Below, piece by piece: positions 37,095 through 49,167 of a stretch of DNA of 64,000 nucleotides (its first letter is position 1; the number at the start of each line of letters is the position of its first letter). The translations under genes and the position numbers were made by a program. The DNA is from Xylona heveae TC161. Lineage: Eukaryota; Ascomycota; Xylonomycetes; Xylonales; Xylonaceae. The stretch is taken from positions 228,936-292,935 of the forward strand of contig NW_017264208.1 of NCBI RefSeq assembly GCF_001619985.1, written 5' to 3'. Under the pieces are notes generated by a model. The model searched no databases and was not told the DNA's origin. It saw only the letters and a program-made list of their open reading frames with translations.

Positions 37095-38660
37095 ACTATA
37101 GTAGTGACAAACTATTAGGCAAATGAGACTATTGTCAAAATGAAATCTCTCCAAACAAACTCACTAGCAAAAATGAACAATTATCTCACCAACTGGGCTA
37201 TATTCATGTTTCAATTCTGGGACCACCTGACAGTAGTATATTGAAAAGGTTGTGATATTCCAGTATCTAATGCCCTGTCCAGATGGAACTCCAGGAAGGT
37301 AATGCTTGTCTTTGACCTGGCAAACAAGATTGTCTCAAAAGGTGGTCCCTTGCCACAAATCAAGGATTTCACAACAGACCATGTATACCTTGCTATTATA
37401 GTAGAAGATGATTTGAAGCAGTGACATTAGGAAGGAGTAGCTTCTGACTAGCATCTAAAAACCATCTATAAGTTTGTTTTCTTACAGGGTCAAAATGATC
37501 CTACTAACAATTCAATTCAAATGTCATTAAGCCAATATGTCATAAAAAATGATCTACTATTTTTTGAAGATCTCATCAATCATTGCCTAAGACTTGTGAT
37601 CTTACCAAGCCTATAGTAACACTACCTCAAGCTGACTCATGACCAACAGTCCTACTACAGGCACAGACAAACATATACACAGTTAGTAGACAAGTACTTT
37701 TGGCCCAGAATGCACAAGACAGTCAAGCATTATATTAACCATTGCCTAGACTGCTTATGAAATTATACTAGCTGTTAGTGTAGTTATACAGCCCTATGTC
37801 CTATAAATTCTCTAGTAGAACCATTTTACATGTTATCAATTGACTTCATTACCAATCTACCAGAAGCCAATAGCCTCCTCTACATGCCTAACAAAGTTAA
37901 TACAATCCTTATAGCTACTAATAAGTTTTCTAAAGCTGTAACATTAATACTAGGATGAAAAAACTACTCTTCTAGAACATGAACAGTCCTCTTCTAGGAC
38001 CAGGTAGTTACAAGATGGGGCATTCCATGTGTAGTCATGACAGACTGTGATTAACATTTTATACAAGGGTTTTTCAATACCTTATTTACAAGAGTAGGTA
38101 CAAGATTTATAATGATCACTGCATACCATAGTAGCATGAACAGGCAAGATAAGTAGTTAAATTAGAAAATTGAAATTATGATCTACTACTACATCAATGC
38201 TATGCAATCAAATTGGCTGAACACTTTACCTATCATAGCAGAGCAAATAAACAACTTTGAATGTATAGCTTTAGATAGATTATCCCCTAACAACCTGCTA
38301 TATAGTATGAAGGTCAGGCAAGCCTATGACATTTCTGGCAAGCAGATGGGAGTATTCCTAGCTACTGTTCCCTGGGAGGATATGAGGAAAATAGCATGAT
38401 GTACTGCTACTAATGTAATAGCTCTCAGAAAGAAAGCTATGGTATATTAGCACAATTGTTGGCACCATGACCCAGAACCTAATTTCTCATTGAGATGAGC
38501 ACTGTTGTAGTTGAAGCATTACCAACTTTTATTAGTTAGAAAAGCTAAATTGAGACTCTAGCAAGTTGGGCTGTTCTAGATTCTTGAAAAGGTAGAAAAG
38601 AGTATAACCTACTATCTTGAGCTACTTTTGACTATCTACATCTACCTGATAATAGCCTCT
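37095..38660 (+). pseudogene. RNase H end and integrase of element D
   Basis: Continuation of element D after copy A. The H2C2 zinc region (LVDKYFWPRMHKTVKHYINH) lies near 37,680-37,760. Integrase core segments run from 37,830 to 38,170, including ITAYHSSMN. A C-terminal part at 38,178-38,399 is open for 73 codons (LNTLPIIAEQINNFECIALD). Interrupted by many stops. Confidence 0.7.
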
Positions 38661-38749
38661 ATCTACCTACAGCCATGCCCTGCACCAGGAAGCAACAACT
38701 TTAAAAGAGTAATGCCTAAACTAAGGCCAGTAGAGATGGCTTCCAATGG

Positions 38750-38930
38750 TCAGGGTGAACCTGAATATAAGGTCAGTCAAATACTATGCTCATAGATGTC
38801 TTGAGGACAACATTAATACTTTGTTTGATAGGTTAAATACAGTCTAGAATACAACTAATAGATTCTTGAAGAAAACTTCAAGAACACTCTTGATCTACTT
38901 TGTAAATTTAGGGAGCATAACAGAATCACA
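38750..38930 (+). pseudogene. Chromodomain of element D
   Basis: After the integrase, the + frame shows GEPEYKVSQIL, QYFV and ENFKNTLDLLCKF, the spacing of a chromodomain, with stops between. It supports a chromovirus-type element, whose chromodomain would target heterochromatin. Confidence 0.6.
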
Positions 38931-39239
38931 TAGCAATTAAAGACCTATGCCATATATTATTATGTTAATGTTGACAGAGTTTTATTACTATACCCATGAA
39001 ATTACTTTTGTTGTTTTGACAATACTTTGAGGCTTTTAGAGTTTATAAATATTTACTTGTTTAGTGTACTGTAGCCAATTTACTAGCACTTGCTTATAGT
39101 CTGTTTATATTATTGTTCTCAAGACATGTTACTTCCTATCTCTTTTTTAACTTTAGTTAGCATCTCAACTCTTCATGTCTTACTTCATCTACTACCTTAT
39201 TGCTATACTGTTACTGCCAGAATGCTATGTATAGATATC

Positions 39240-40184
39240 TATAACATATAACATTGTATTAACAATGTAACCAAGAAAGGTCATGAACTATCTCAATAGG
39301 ACAAAGATGTGTTCAATAAGTGGTGGTGTAAGAATGGTCTTCAGGTTGAATCTTAAACTAAACTAACAGGCAAATAAGTCTAGGTTACACTAATGAAGGT
39401 TAAGGTTCTTGAGATGAACCTCAATGTCTTGGATGACAAAAAAGATTCAAAATTTGTTATTAAGAACTATGGAATCCCTGTTGACATGACTAACATGAAG
39501 CCTTGGCATGTTGTGGTAGTTGAGATCAATTTATACCATAAGCAAATGAACATTAAAGCCCTTCTAGTTACCTGCTATGGCTACCTCATTGTCTCAAATG
39601 AAATAAGAAATGTTTTCTACAATGATGTTACATTTAATTAAAATCTTGGCATTACTTGTCCTAGAGACCTTGTTGCTGTAGTACTTACTTGAAAAGATAC
39701 TTTCTGGGCTGATGCTTAGGATTACTACAATACTAGCAATGATTATAGTTTCAAAATTGTACAAGCAAGTGTTTGTTTCAAAAAGCTTTATAGGGACCCC
39801 CTATAGGCAAATGTCTAGGGATTGTCCAGACAGCAAACTATCTAATGTATGGTAAATTTTATGGACACAATGATAGACATAATTGATGACCTCCAGGAGA
39901 AACTAACTGCTTTTGCAAAGGGAGAAATTTCTGACCTCTAACTGTACTTGGCAGTAGTAGCTATGGTCAACAAGATTACAGTCATTTATGCCTGTGCCAA
40001 GCATGGGGATTATGATGATAGACCTGTGAATGCCATTTTTAAGAACTATCTTTCAGAGGGGCTAATATACAAACAATATCTTGATGAGGAGATTGAGAAT
40101 ACCAAGGTAAATGACAATGACTTTAATGTCTCTATAGATGAAAGATTGTTGGTTAAATTAATTGATTCAATTAATAACAAATGA
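39240..40184 (+). pseudogene. Extra frame of element D beyond the chromodomain, unknown
   Basis: One + frame stays coherent for about 315 codons, broken only by a few TAG/TAA that could derive from CAG/CAA. Open pieces are 39,393-39,641 (MKVKVLEMNLNVLDDKKDSK..) and 39,948-40,184 (..RPVNAIFKNYLSEGLIYKQYLDEEIENT). No homology is recognised and there is no integrase or RT motif. It lies between pol and the right terminal repeat, where errantiviruses carry env, but nothing in its sequence shows an envelope protein. The last codon overlaps the start of the next frame (ATGA). Confidence 0.45.
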
Positions 40185-40348
40185 CTACAATCATGGTCTA
40201 CATTCTGTTACTAACTTTTTTCAATCTCATTGCACTATTGGTTTGCTTTGACCTGCTTGCTAGCTGCTATCTTTTTCTAGCCTATTACTCTGTTAGTTTG
40301 TTTTCTTATGTATGTACTATTAGGGCTGATGGCTTTTATTCATTGTAG
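40181..40348 (+). CDS. 55-residue hydrophobic frame overlapping the previous stop
   Basis: ATG at 40,181 overlaps the TGA at 40,182-40,184 (ATGA), the arrangement used for termination-reinitiation. The product is mostly membrane-spanning: VYILLLTFFNLIALLVCF, then LLASCYLFLAYYSVSLFSYV. It ends 7 bases before the right terminal repeat. Intact while most of element D is broken, but it is short and could be fortuitous. Confidence 0.35.
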   Translation: MTTIMVYILLLTFFNLIALLVCFDLLASCYLFLAYYSVSLFSYVCTIRADGFYSL

Positions 40349-40354
40349 CTATAT

Positions 40355-40508
40355 TGTTATGGTCTATGACAATGAACATGGTATGAGAGTATAAAGAAGC
40401 TTGATTCTTATATAGCTTCTGACAACAACCTTATATATAGTCATCATCACTTAACATACTAAAGTACAGAAGTAGAAGGAGCAATATAAAGTGAGCAAGA
40501 CTATAACA
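40355..40508 (-). repeat. Right 154 bp terminal repeat of element D, inverted
   Basis: Reverse complement of 26,560-26,713 throughout, with TG..CA-type ends. Followed by the TATTA duplication at 40,509-40,513. Confidence 0.8.
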
Positions 40509-40513
40509 TATTA

Positions 40514-40860
40514 AGTTAAATTTAGCTTAAAAATTTTATGGCAAAAGTTTAAAAATTATTTTAATTTAGTTTTAAATTTAAAATAATTAATAATAGTTAT
40601 AAATTATTTAATATTTATATATATATTAAAACTATTACTAAACTTTCTATATTAAATTAAATCTTTAAATATTAAAAGTTAATAATTAGTTAAAATTTAG
40701 TTAATAATTAATAAAATTTAATTTAATTTAATCTAATTTAATTTTGAATTTATTATTATTTAATTAAATTTCATTTAAATTCTATTTAAATTCAGCTATA
40801 TTTATAAAATATAAATTATATAAATAATATAAATAATAAATAATAAATAGCTATTACTAG
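40514..40860. repeat. R1 repeat, copy 2, right part
   Basis: Continues 26,400-26,559 across element D and matches 21,460-21,785. Confidence 0.65.
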
Positions 40861-41240
40861 ATAATTGTATTAGTAAAAAAAGCCTTTGTCAAATGGTTTT
40901 ATTAGAGCAACCATTACAAGATAGTTTATATCTATATGTATTAGTAAAACTAGCAAGGAAACAACTTAGATTGAGGGAAAGTCTTTACCAGATAGCTCTT
41001 TTAGTGATAAACTAGAGCAAAGCAGGGCCAGACAGAGGTTGAATCTATATTGTAGTGAGGGAAGCTTTTGCCAGACAGCTTTATTAGCAATAAACTAGAG
41101 TGAGGGAAGTAGAATCTATATTATAGTAAGGAAAGCTTTTGCCAGATTATTGTATAGAAGATCTAGTAAGACAAAATATAAGAAAATGATACTAGAGTAT
41201 GATGCTCAAAGGTAAAATTAAAGATTAAAATCCAGGTTAA
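40861..41240. repeat. R3 tandem repeat, copy 2
   Basis: Less mutated version of 19,878-20,190, with units sharing TTAGTGATAAACTAGAGC and AAGCTTTTGCCAGA. Ends with the same tail (GATGCTCAAAGGTAAA). Confidence 0.6.
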
Positions 41241-44044
41241 AGATTAAAAAACAAGGGTTGAAAAGAAAAACAAAGGATGAGACTTGAGGTAAAACAAACA
41301 AAAACAAACAAGTTTTCTATACTCAAATACATGTAATTGTCTACATTGACTGTATGAGCATAATACTGTCCTTGCAAGTTTTAGCTGGCTTGCCTATTTA
41401 CTCTTGTGATGGCAGAGCCTGGATCATGTATAGATGGCTAGTATTAATACATATAATACTAGTGATTATATATTATTCCATTATATGCTAGATTAAAAAA
41501 CCTAATATCTTGTTTTTGTACTAGTCCTGTGTTAACTCATCAATGATGGCTTCAAGGTAGTAGACAATAACAAAGCTATATATCTTTTGATTATAGTAGT
41601 ATATAAAGTATTGTGATAGCTGGACAAGATTTTCTTGTAGATATGTATAATTCCTAACCTTGAATACATATTAACTTTTTATATATATATTAGTAAATGC
41701 TAGTTGACTTATCTACCTGATTTGCTTCTATAAAAAATATAATATGTACTTTATATCATAGTCAATAGAGAATGCATGGTAGAGAAACTTGAGAAAAAGA
41801 TAGTCTGCAGGTAGCTTATTAAGGTTTATGCTCTATTAGAGTTAGAGATTGTTGCCATGTCTAAGCTGGAATTCAGGGATATCTAGTCTCATGTCATGAT
41901 AGATTTTATTATATTTGACATTTTCTAGATTGTCCTATACATAGTTATCTTCTTTAAAATGAAGAAGAAAGAAAACCATGAGAGTTAAACATTTTTGTTC
42001 AATATACTTCATAGCATCAAGTACATTCAATCAATCATGGCTCCAGGTACTAGCCAAGCCAAGTTACATAGACTGCTACAATGTATCCTTGCTAAAGAGA
42101 TAGATCATTAAATTTAATAGTGAAGTAGTATTAGCTATTGCTTTAAATACTTTGCTCACTTGTTAAACAAGAAATCTATGAAGTGAATACTTACTTGTAT
42201 TTAAGTTCTCTAGCAAGTATATTGCAATTCATAATTGTTGTATATTCCTGAGCATTGTCTAATAAATGCAAGCTAACATAGATGTTTAGTAGTTGAGATA
42301 ATCTAACAAATTAACTAAGCTAGCTAGTTAGTATATTTTTTTTAGAAACTTTAGTAGTAGCATTGTCTAGCTCATTTTTCAAAACACTTTTAATGATAGC
42401 TAAATTTTTAGCATTCTGCTTAGCAAGGTTATAATTAACAATAGCTATAGCCATGACAGAGGTATTGTTGGTTGCAACTGTTACTTTAGTAATATAAAAT
42501 AGTACTTGCATAGCTTGTCTTAACTAAATAGCCTATACATGAATCACCTTAAGATTAGTATATGTTTGGTATATAACCTTTGCATTGCATTAAGTAATTA
42601 TAATATACATACTTAAAAAAAAAGCTCCAGAGATGAAAAAAGTGACCCCCCCTCTATCTCCATCAATAAAACTTCAAATCAAGTATAAATTGGTTTAAAT
42701 TAAAGAAAACTTTTCAGGCTCTTAATTCCATCTTGATTGACTCTATTTGAGTTAAAATTGATAGAATTATAAGAGTTTGAAATTTTCTTTATTTTGAAGA
42801 CAAGAGAAGAAAGATTTCTTTCCTCACTACTCAACCAAATCCTATTTTATTTACTCCAAACTTGTTTTATATGTTTATCTACCTATTTTATTTAATTTAT
42901 CTAAAATTTACAAAAAAATTACTAGTGGTTGTGGTTCTTTTGCATCCTAAATTCTAGGTGCTAAGTACTATATCACTAAGTGAAAAATTTTTATACCCCC
43001 TGCAACTCCACCAATTCTTGTTAAATCTTCTTTGAAACTTGTTAATTGTTTTTTGCATACAAGAGTACTGTATTTCATTTTGAATTTTGTTATTATCATT
43101 GTTTGTTATTGAGTTATTAAGTATTGAAGTTTTTATATATTTTGTATTACAAAATACCTTTCCCCTTATAACACCATCAATCCTTTGTCAATTTTATTTC
43201 TGCAAGTTGTTTCTAATTTTATCTGCTTTACACTCTATTTTCCATTATTATTTGTGTAGGTGGACCTTCTGGTTACCTAGTTATAAGATATTCTCTCTAG
43301 AGTGCTTTATACTAGAAGACAGATGATTCCTCTTTATAATACTACCAATTCTTTGTTAATTTCATTTGTATAAATTACATTATTAAGTTTTAATAAAAAT
43401 TTATATTTGGTTTTGTAGTATCTCCCTGGACCTGAACCTGGACCTGGATTTTCTTTTGTCTTTGAACTATCTTTGTATTTAGTTTTGTACCTCCTAGGAC
43501 CTGGAACAAACTACCTTTATAGATCCTGGAAAGAGTAAGTTTTTTATTTGTTTCAGCTATTGATTATTTACTTTATTTTAAAAAAAAATACCAAAAACCA
43601 AGGATACAAAGTTAGGTTCTAAAAACACTATACTCTAGTATTTTATTCTAGCTTTTAGCTATATTAAAGACCTCTTTCCTTAAAAATCTAATACATCTAG
43701 TACTTTGTAAAGAGCAGGAAACTTTATAGAGTACAGCTAGTAGCTACAAAATTAATTTGATACTTCTTAAATTACTGTTTAAGGAAACTTTTTTAATCTC
43801 TACTAGCTAGATAAAACTCTAGAAGTAAGAAACAAGTCTTCTTGCTTTTAGAAAAAAAAGGATATTAATCTTGGCTAGACCTTTTTATATCTAGAATAGT
43901 AAGCTCTTAGCAACCTTGACAATCAAGACCTAAGAGAACTATATCTAGTTATAAAAGGTGGATTGTAAACCAAAACCTGGACTAGATTTTTACTAGATTA
44001 AATATAAACTAGGCTTAGTTTATACTATAATTTAGTAAAAAAAA
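41241..44044. other. Unclassified degraded region, probably decayed transposon
   Basis: CpG-free and AT-leaning but not a pure desert. On the - strand, 42,511-42,320 encodes 63 residues (MAIAIVNYNLAKQNAKNLAI) and weaker traces continue to about 41,400, suggesting a broken - strand coding region I cannot identify. A few ACCTGGA units lie near 43,428-43,450. Hydrophobic + frames around 43,087-43,326 look like composition effects. Confidence 0.35.
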
Positions 44045-46584
44045 AATAAATATTACCTTGGTAGCAAGGAGTAAGGCTTGGAAGATACTTGTAAGTAAAG
44101 TTTTACTTCTTGAAAAAGTAATTTAGAGAGGTGGCAAAAAATAAGTTTAAAGACAGGACTTGCTCTTTGAAAAGATATGAGTTGGATATCTATAACAAAC
44201 TTTCTATCTTTACTACTATTTTCCATTGCTTTGATTAAAAATACTTTATTTAAAATAGCCTCAACTATTAAAACAATTGAGAAAAAGCCAGATATAGATC
44301 CTTTAATCCAAGTACTACAAGAATCTCCAACTCCAAAACCAAGACAGCTATACTTAAAAAAGAGAAAATACCAAGCTACTAACACTACTATAAAGGAAAA
44401 AATCTAAATGGTAGTTAAACAAAACCAACAATTATTTTAAAACTTAACTATACCAACTATTTCCAAAGACTTTCAATAACAAATAACTCAAAATATTCAA
44501 AACATTAACTAGCTACTACAAGCTATTCAAAAAAGAAAAAGTGTTCAAGTCATGGAACAAGATATTCTATCAACAAAAAGTCAAGAGCAAGTTTTAAAAG
44601 TAGAATTTTAACAATTTAAAACTAAAATTACTACAAAGCTTGATCAAATACTTCAAACAACTATTGAACAACAAGTAATTAAACAAACTACACTACCAAC
44701 TACTTTTCAATTCCAGCCTATCAATCAAAAATCAAAACCATCTACAATATATGCTTCTATAGCTAAAGGATCTAGTACAAAGGACAATTCATGGACTACA
44801 GTCTCAAAAGCTAAGACTAAAACTAAAGAAGTAATCAAATCAATTACTACCTTTAGAGATAAGAGAGTAATTGTTACTCCTAAACAGATGCCAAATTCTT
44901 TCAATGCTATGGAAATCAGGAACTAGATTAACAAAAAACTTAAAAAAGCAAAAATCAATGATCTGCTAGTAGCAAGTGTTACTCAATCTTAGTCAAAGAC
45001 AAACATTGTCTTAACAACCCATTAACTATTACAATACAAAGCTATCTGAGTTTCTAAACTAAAAGTAACACAAATTGCAAAAGATGAGAAGTGGTACAAA
45101 ATAGTTGCTCATGAAATTCCTATAAAAGTATTTCAAGGACCTCAAGAATTACAAGCAATTCAAGAAGAACTTGAAACATATAACAAAGATCTAAAGCTTG
45201 TATATTTACTTACTTGGATTACATCTATAGAAACAAGACAATACAAGCAACACTCTTTTCTGGTACTAGCTTTCAAAACAAAATAAAAAGCTAAGCAAGC
45301 CTTAAAAAACAGACTTTTTATAGCTAGACTATTAGCTAGAACAGTTAAATATGAAAACAACAAACCAATAGACCAATGCTTTAAATATTAACAATTTGAA
45401 CATCAATATACTAGATGTACCAAAGAAGCAAAATGTTAAATCTGTATAGAACTACATAATACAAGACAATATACATGTACAATATGTTCTCCACCAACTA
45501 TAGGCAAGGCCTGTTTTTATAGCATTATTAAATGTAGCAACTACTTAGAAAGTCATAAGACCAATGCAAAAGAATACTCTATATACCAATCCTTATTACT
45601 AACTACATTAACTGCAGACTATCTTGCCATGGAATATAAATGAATAAAAATCTAACAGATATTCAAATAGTTCAATACAATTGTACTAGATCTATTAATG
45701 TTATGTATGCATGTCTAGATCTAGCAACATCTTCAACAAATATTTTTTTACTACAAGAACCCTGGATTGGACCAAACAACACCACTATATCACATCTTTC
45801 ATTTACAACAATATTTCCTTTGTCATTATCAAAAAGACCTAGAGCATTAGCTTTTATTACAAAGCTTAAACCAGACCTACAATATACTGTTGAAACAATG
45901 ATTCAAGATGAAGATTGTTTTATTTTACAAGTACAAAGCACTACCATTTTACCAACATTCATTATTAATATCTATAATGAAGCTTAACAAACTACAACAC
46001 CTTCTTTATAAACAGTAGAGAGACTATTACACAAAATACAATCATGGTCTAGAATACTTATTTGTAGAGATTTTAATGCATACTATGCATAGTGGAACTC
46101 TATGAAAACTACTTCTATTAGAGCAGATGTACTAGTTACATGGCTTACACAACATTAATTTCTCTTAATAAATACTTTTAATCTAATAACTTATCTTGGA
46201 AATCAAAGAAATACTTCCTTAATATTAGATCTAGCATTTTCTATACCTAATCTATATCCTTATATACAAGATTGGCAAATACTTGAAGACTGGGCAACAG
46301 AATCAAATCATGAAGCAATTAAATTTACATTAAAAGGAGCAAAATTAGAAGAAGTTATCCACCCTATATATACTTCTTTTAATGTTAATAAGACCAACTG
46401 GAAGATCTTTCAAAATATAATCCAGGAGCAAGAAAAGTATCATCTAGATTAACTACAAAAAGATGTACTAGAAGATACTATTTCAACTACCAGGCTAGAA
46501 GAAATAGCATGTACACTACAACATGCTATTAAAATAGCATGTCAAAGATCTATTCCTCAATTTAAACTATCTCCAAGATCTAAT
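44045..46584 (+). mobile_element. Tad-like LINE, + strand copy, truncated
   Basis: 5' UTR, ORF1 (start near 44,178) and the 5' part of ORF2 from 45,640 (endonuclease: TSSTNIFLLQEPWIGPNN). It is cut off at 46,584, where the 3' end of the - strand LINE begins. Compared with the - strand copy, it has many additional C-to-T and G-to-A changes and several stops in ORF1. Confidence 0.8.
45640..46160 (+). pseudogene. ORF2 endonuclease domain of the + strand LINE
   Basis: Starts ATG at 45,640. Exonuclease-endonuclease-phosphatase motifs QEPWIG and RDFNAYYA are recognisable (the corresponding - strand copy reads RDFNAYHAWWNS). Broken by TAA codons after residue 115. Confidence 0.7.
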
Positions 46585-46914
46585 TGTTTGTTTGTTTCTT
46601 CATTCTGCATGCAGCTCTAAAGCTATGGCAGGGTCTATAGTTTAAATATATAAAATGTGTGTTGAGCTTTTGGAAGTCACTCTAGAGTCAGTCAAGCTAA
46701 TACTGGATGTCATCCATCAACATAAAACAAAAGAAAATTAGGAAAATAATAAAGAAAGACAAAGTAAGAGTAATAAAAGTAATAAAAGAGAGTCAAAGTT
46801 TGGTTTTTGGTTTTTTTTTTTTTTTTTTTTGGTTTTGGTTTTTTGATTTGGGCAATTTCAAAGGGTACTTTTATCTTGAAGCCTACCCCAGTCTTATAAT
46901 GTTTCTTGTTGATA

Positions 46915-48185
46915 TTATCCTTCTTGATGTAGTAACCATGTTCTTGATGCTACTTTAGTAGTATCTAGATATTCTAGTAGGTGGTTCCAGTTTTTTCCAG
47001 TATATAATATTTTCAAAGTAAAAACTTTTTTCTTTACTTTTTGTAGTAAAACTTTCCTAGCTTCTTTTGTTTGAGAGCAGGACAGTAATAGATGAGCTGG
47101 ACTCTGAGTAAAGTTGCAGATAGAGCTGCATTTTTTTGATTCATATGTAAGTAGCCTGTATAGGTAGGATTTGAAATAACCATGTCCTATCTTGAGTTGA
47201 ATAGCAGTTGTAACTAGTTTTCTTCTAAGGTCTTGGTATCCCTCAAATAGCTTCCAGTGTGGAAGGGTTTGAAACTGTTTATAATGTTCTTCTTTAGAAG
47301 TAGTTTGCCATTGGTAGATCCATTGCTCAAGGATAAGCTTTTTCAACTTTTTTTTCAAGTAGCTGTATGAAGTATATGCATTCTTGTATAATTTGTTGAT
47401 ATATGTTGTTCTATATTTGTCTGCTTTATCTGCTTTTTCATTTCCTAGTATTTCTTGATGTCCTGGAACCCATTGAAGGTGGATTTAAATGTTGTTGTCT
47501 TTGAGAACTTGAATAGCAGAAAAGATTTGTAGTAGTAGTTGTTGTCCAGGTCCAGCTATAGAATGTTGTATTGTATCTAAGATACTTTGATTGTCTGTAA
47601 ATATCCAGATAGCTTTGGGGTTTATAGTTAATCTATATGCTATCTATTCTATTGCTTTAGTTAAAGCAAAGAGTTTTGCATCATAGATTTCCATATATGA
47701 GCCCAGATGCCAGGAAAAAATATATGTATCTTGATAGTATGTAATATAACATCCTGCTCCTGCTGTTGTTTGTAGTGATCCATCTGTATATACTATACAA
47801 TTTTCTTCTAGAATTTGTCTTTGAAGGGTATTTAGTATTGTTTGGTGTTTTTCTATCATATCAGACTTAGAGTGCTTGTCTTTGATGATAGATATAGCTG
47901 GAAATTGTTTCCATGGGGGCCATTCAGTTATTGTATAGGATTCTAGCTCTGGTGTAGTAGGTAAAATAGTAGCTAATTTAGCTAGTATTTGTATGTACTG
48001 AGTAGGATATGCTTTTGATTTTAACTGAGTAGATTGTTNNNNNNNNNNTAGTATCTATATCTTGTCCTATTTGTGATATTGAAGGAAATTCTTTAGGAGT
48101 TCTTTGTCTAAATAGATGTAACAAGCATAGTGTAGTCATTCTCAATGCATATTTATAGCTGTGAAGTTCTAGCCTGAGGTTGACA
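46915..48185 (-). pseudogene. ORF2 3' part: RNase H and C-terminal region of - strand LINE
   Basis: RNase H frame 47,859-47,644 (CIVYTDGSLQTTAGAGCYIT, GSYMEIYDAKLFALTKAIE) with the TDGS motif. The C-terminal frame 47,358-46,915 is open for 147 codons and holds a Cys/His cluster (CSSICNFTQSPAHLLLSC) typical of the end of this LINE type. Stops and the N gap at 48,039 separate the parts. Confidence 0.75.
48039..48048. other. Assembly gap, 10 N
   Basis: Ten undetermined bases in the LINE. The homologous stretch near 23,236 has about 21 bases at this place, so the gap length is nominal. Confidence 0.95.
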
Positions 48186-48310
48186 GGTAATAAACATACT
48201 TCTATCTCTATAGCTTGTATAGGACTTGTTTTGAAGCATCTAAGAATCTTCTTTAGGGCTTGATTTTGAAGTTTTTGAAAGAGGTTCTTGTAGTTTATTT
48301 GTTGTTTCCA

Positions 48311-49167
48311 TCAGATTGGAGATCCAAAGTCACTAATAGATGTAGTACAAGCTTTGTATAAGGTAATTCCAGCTGGGACAGACATTTTTTTTTCTGATCC
48401 AAGTAGTCTACTTAGACTGTGAAAGACTCTTGTTGCTGCTGTTACTTTTCTAGTAACATGTTCTTTGAAAGATAGTTTAAAGTCAAACCAGATTTCTAAC
48501 CATCTAACACAGGTACTGGAAACTATTATAGTTCCATTTGGTAGTATACATGTAGCTTGGCTTGGTGTTTTTGTCCTTTGAAAGTAGATAAGCTCTGTTT
48601 TCATATCATCAAATGCAATAGCATTTTCTTCTCCCCAGGTAAAGGCTAGTTTAGTGATTTCCTTAAGGATTAAACAGTTAGCTATAGGTGTAGCTCCTTG
48701 AACTACTATAGCTATATCATCAATATAGCTAGGTAGTTTAACTGTAGGAAATCTATCTTGAATATAGTTGAATAGAAATCTTAAGTATAATAAAAATAAG
48801 ATAGGTGATAGAAGTGAGCCTTGTGGAATTCTAGTATTGATAGCTGTCATGGGTTGTTGTTGTCCATCAAAAGCTAGACTAATTTGTCTTTGTGTCATAA
48901 AGCATTTTGTCCAGTTAAGTACTACTTTTGGTAGTTAAAGTTGTTGTAGAACTTGTAGTAGTTGTATAGTTGAAACATGGTCAAATGCTCCTTTTACATC
49001 CAGGAATAAGCAGGATAAAACTTGTTTTTGATTCCAAGCTTCTTGAATATTATGGGTAAGCATCATAGCTGCATCTATAGCTGATTTTTGTTTTCTACCT
49101 TCCATTTGCTCTTGATATAGTAGATCTTGACTATCTCCTAGATAGGATAATCTAGTAGCTATAATCT
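48311..49167 (-). pseudogene. Reverse transcriptase core of - strand LINE
   Basis: 195-codon frame 48,898-48,311 with IPQGSLLSPILFLLYL and the catalytic LPSYIDDIAIVV intact, preceded by KSAIDAAMMLTHNIQEAW and LFLDVKGAFDHVS up to the junction with chromovirus B at 49,167. A single TAA near 48,936 separates the two parts. A start upstream of 49,167 is LTR sequence, not LINE. Continues at 54,969. Confidence 0.82.

Larger units (their letters stand above)
26560..40508 (+). mobile_element. Element D: Ty3-like retroelement with inverted terminal repeats
   Basis: 13,949 bp, or about 8.15 kb without nested copy A and its duplicated site. It starts TGTTACAGTC and ends GACTATAACA, flanked by a TATTA duplication. 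The terminal units (154 bp each) are inverted relative to each other, not direct as LTRs should be. Coding remains on the + strand run leader frame, Gag-like, protease-like region, reverse transcriptase, RNase H (interrupted by copy A), integrase with H2C2 and core, chromodomain, then two extra frames (39,240-40,348). All catalytic frames carry stops. The pol order is that of Ty3-like chromoviruses. Whether the inverted ends are native or come from rearrangement is open. Confidence 0.75.

Noticed and set aside
43087-43326. 79-codon hydrophobic + strand frame
   Set aside because: T-rich sequence yields Leu/Phe runs by chance; no neighbours or overlap signal support it, unlike the 40,181 frame.
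45160-45363. - strand frame within the + LINE, and 56,854-57,054 / 57,246-57,507 + frames within the - LINE
   Set aside because: Antisense shadows of LINE ORF1; their similarity to each other merely reflects homologous LINE copies.
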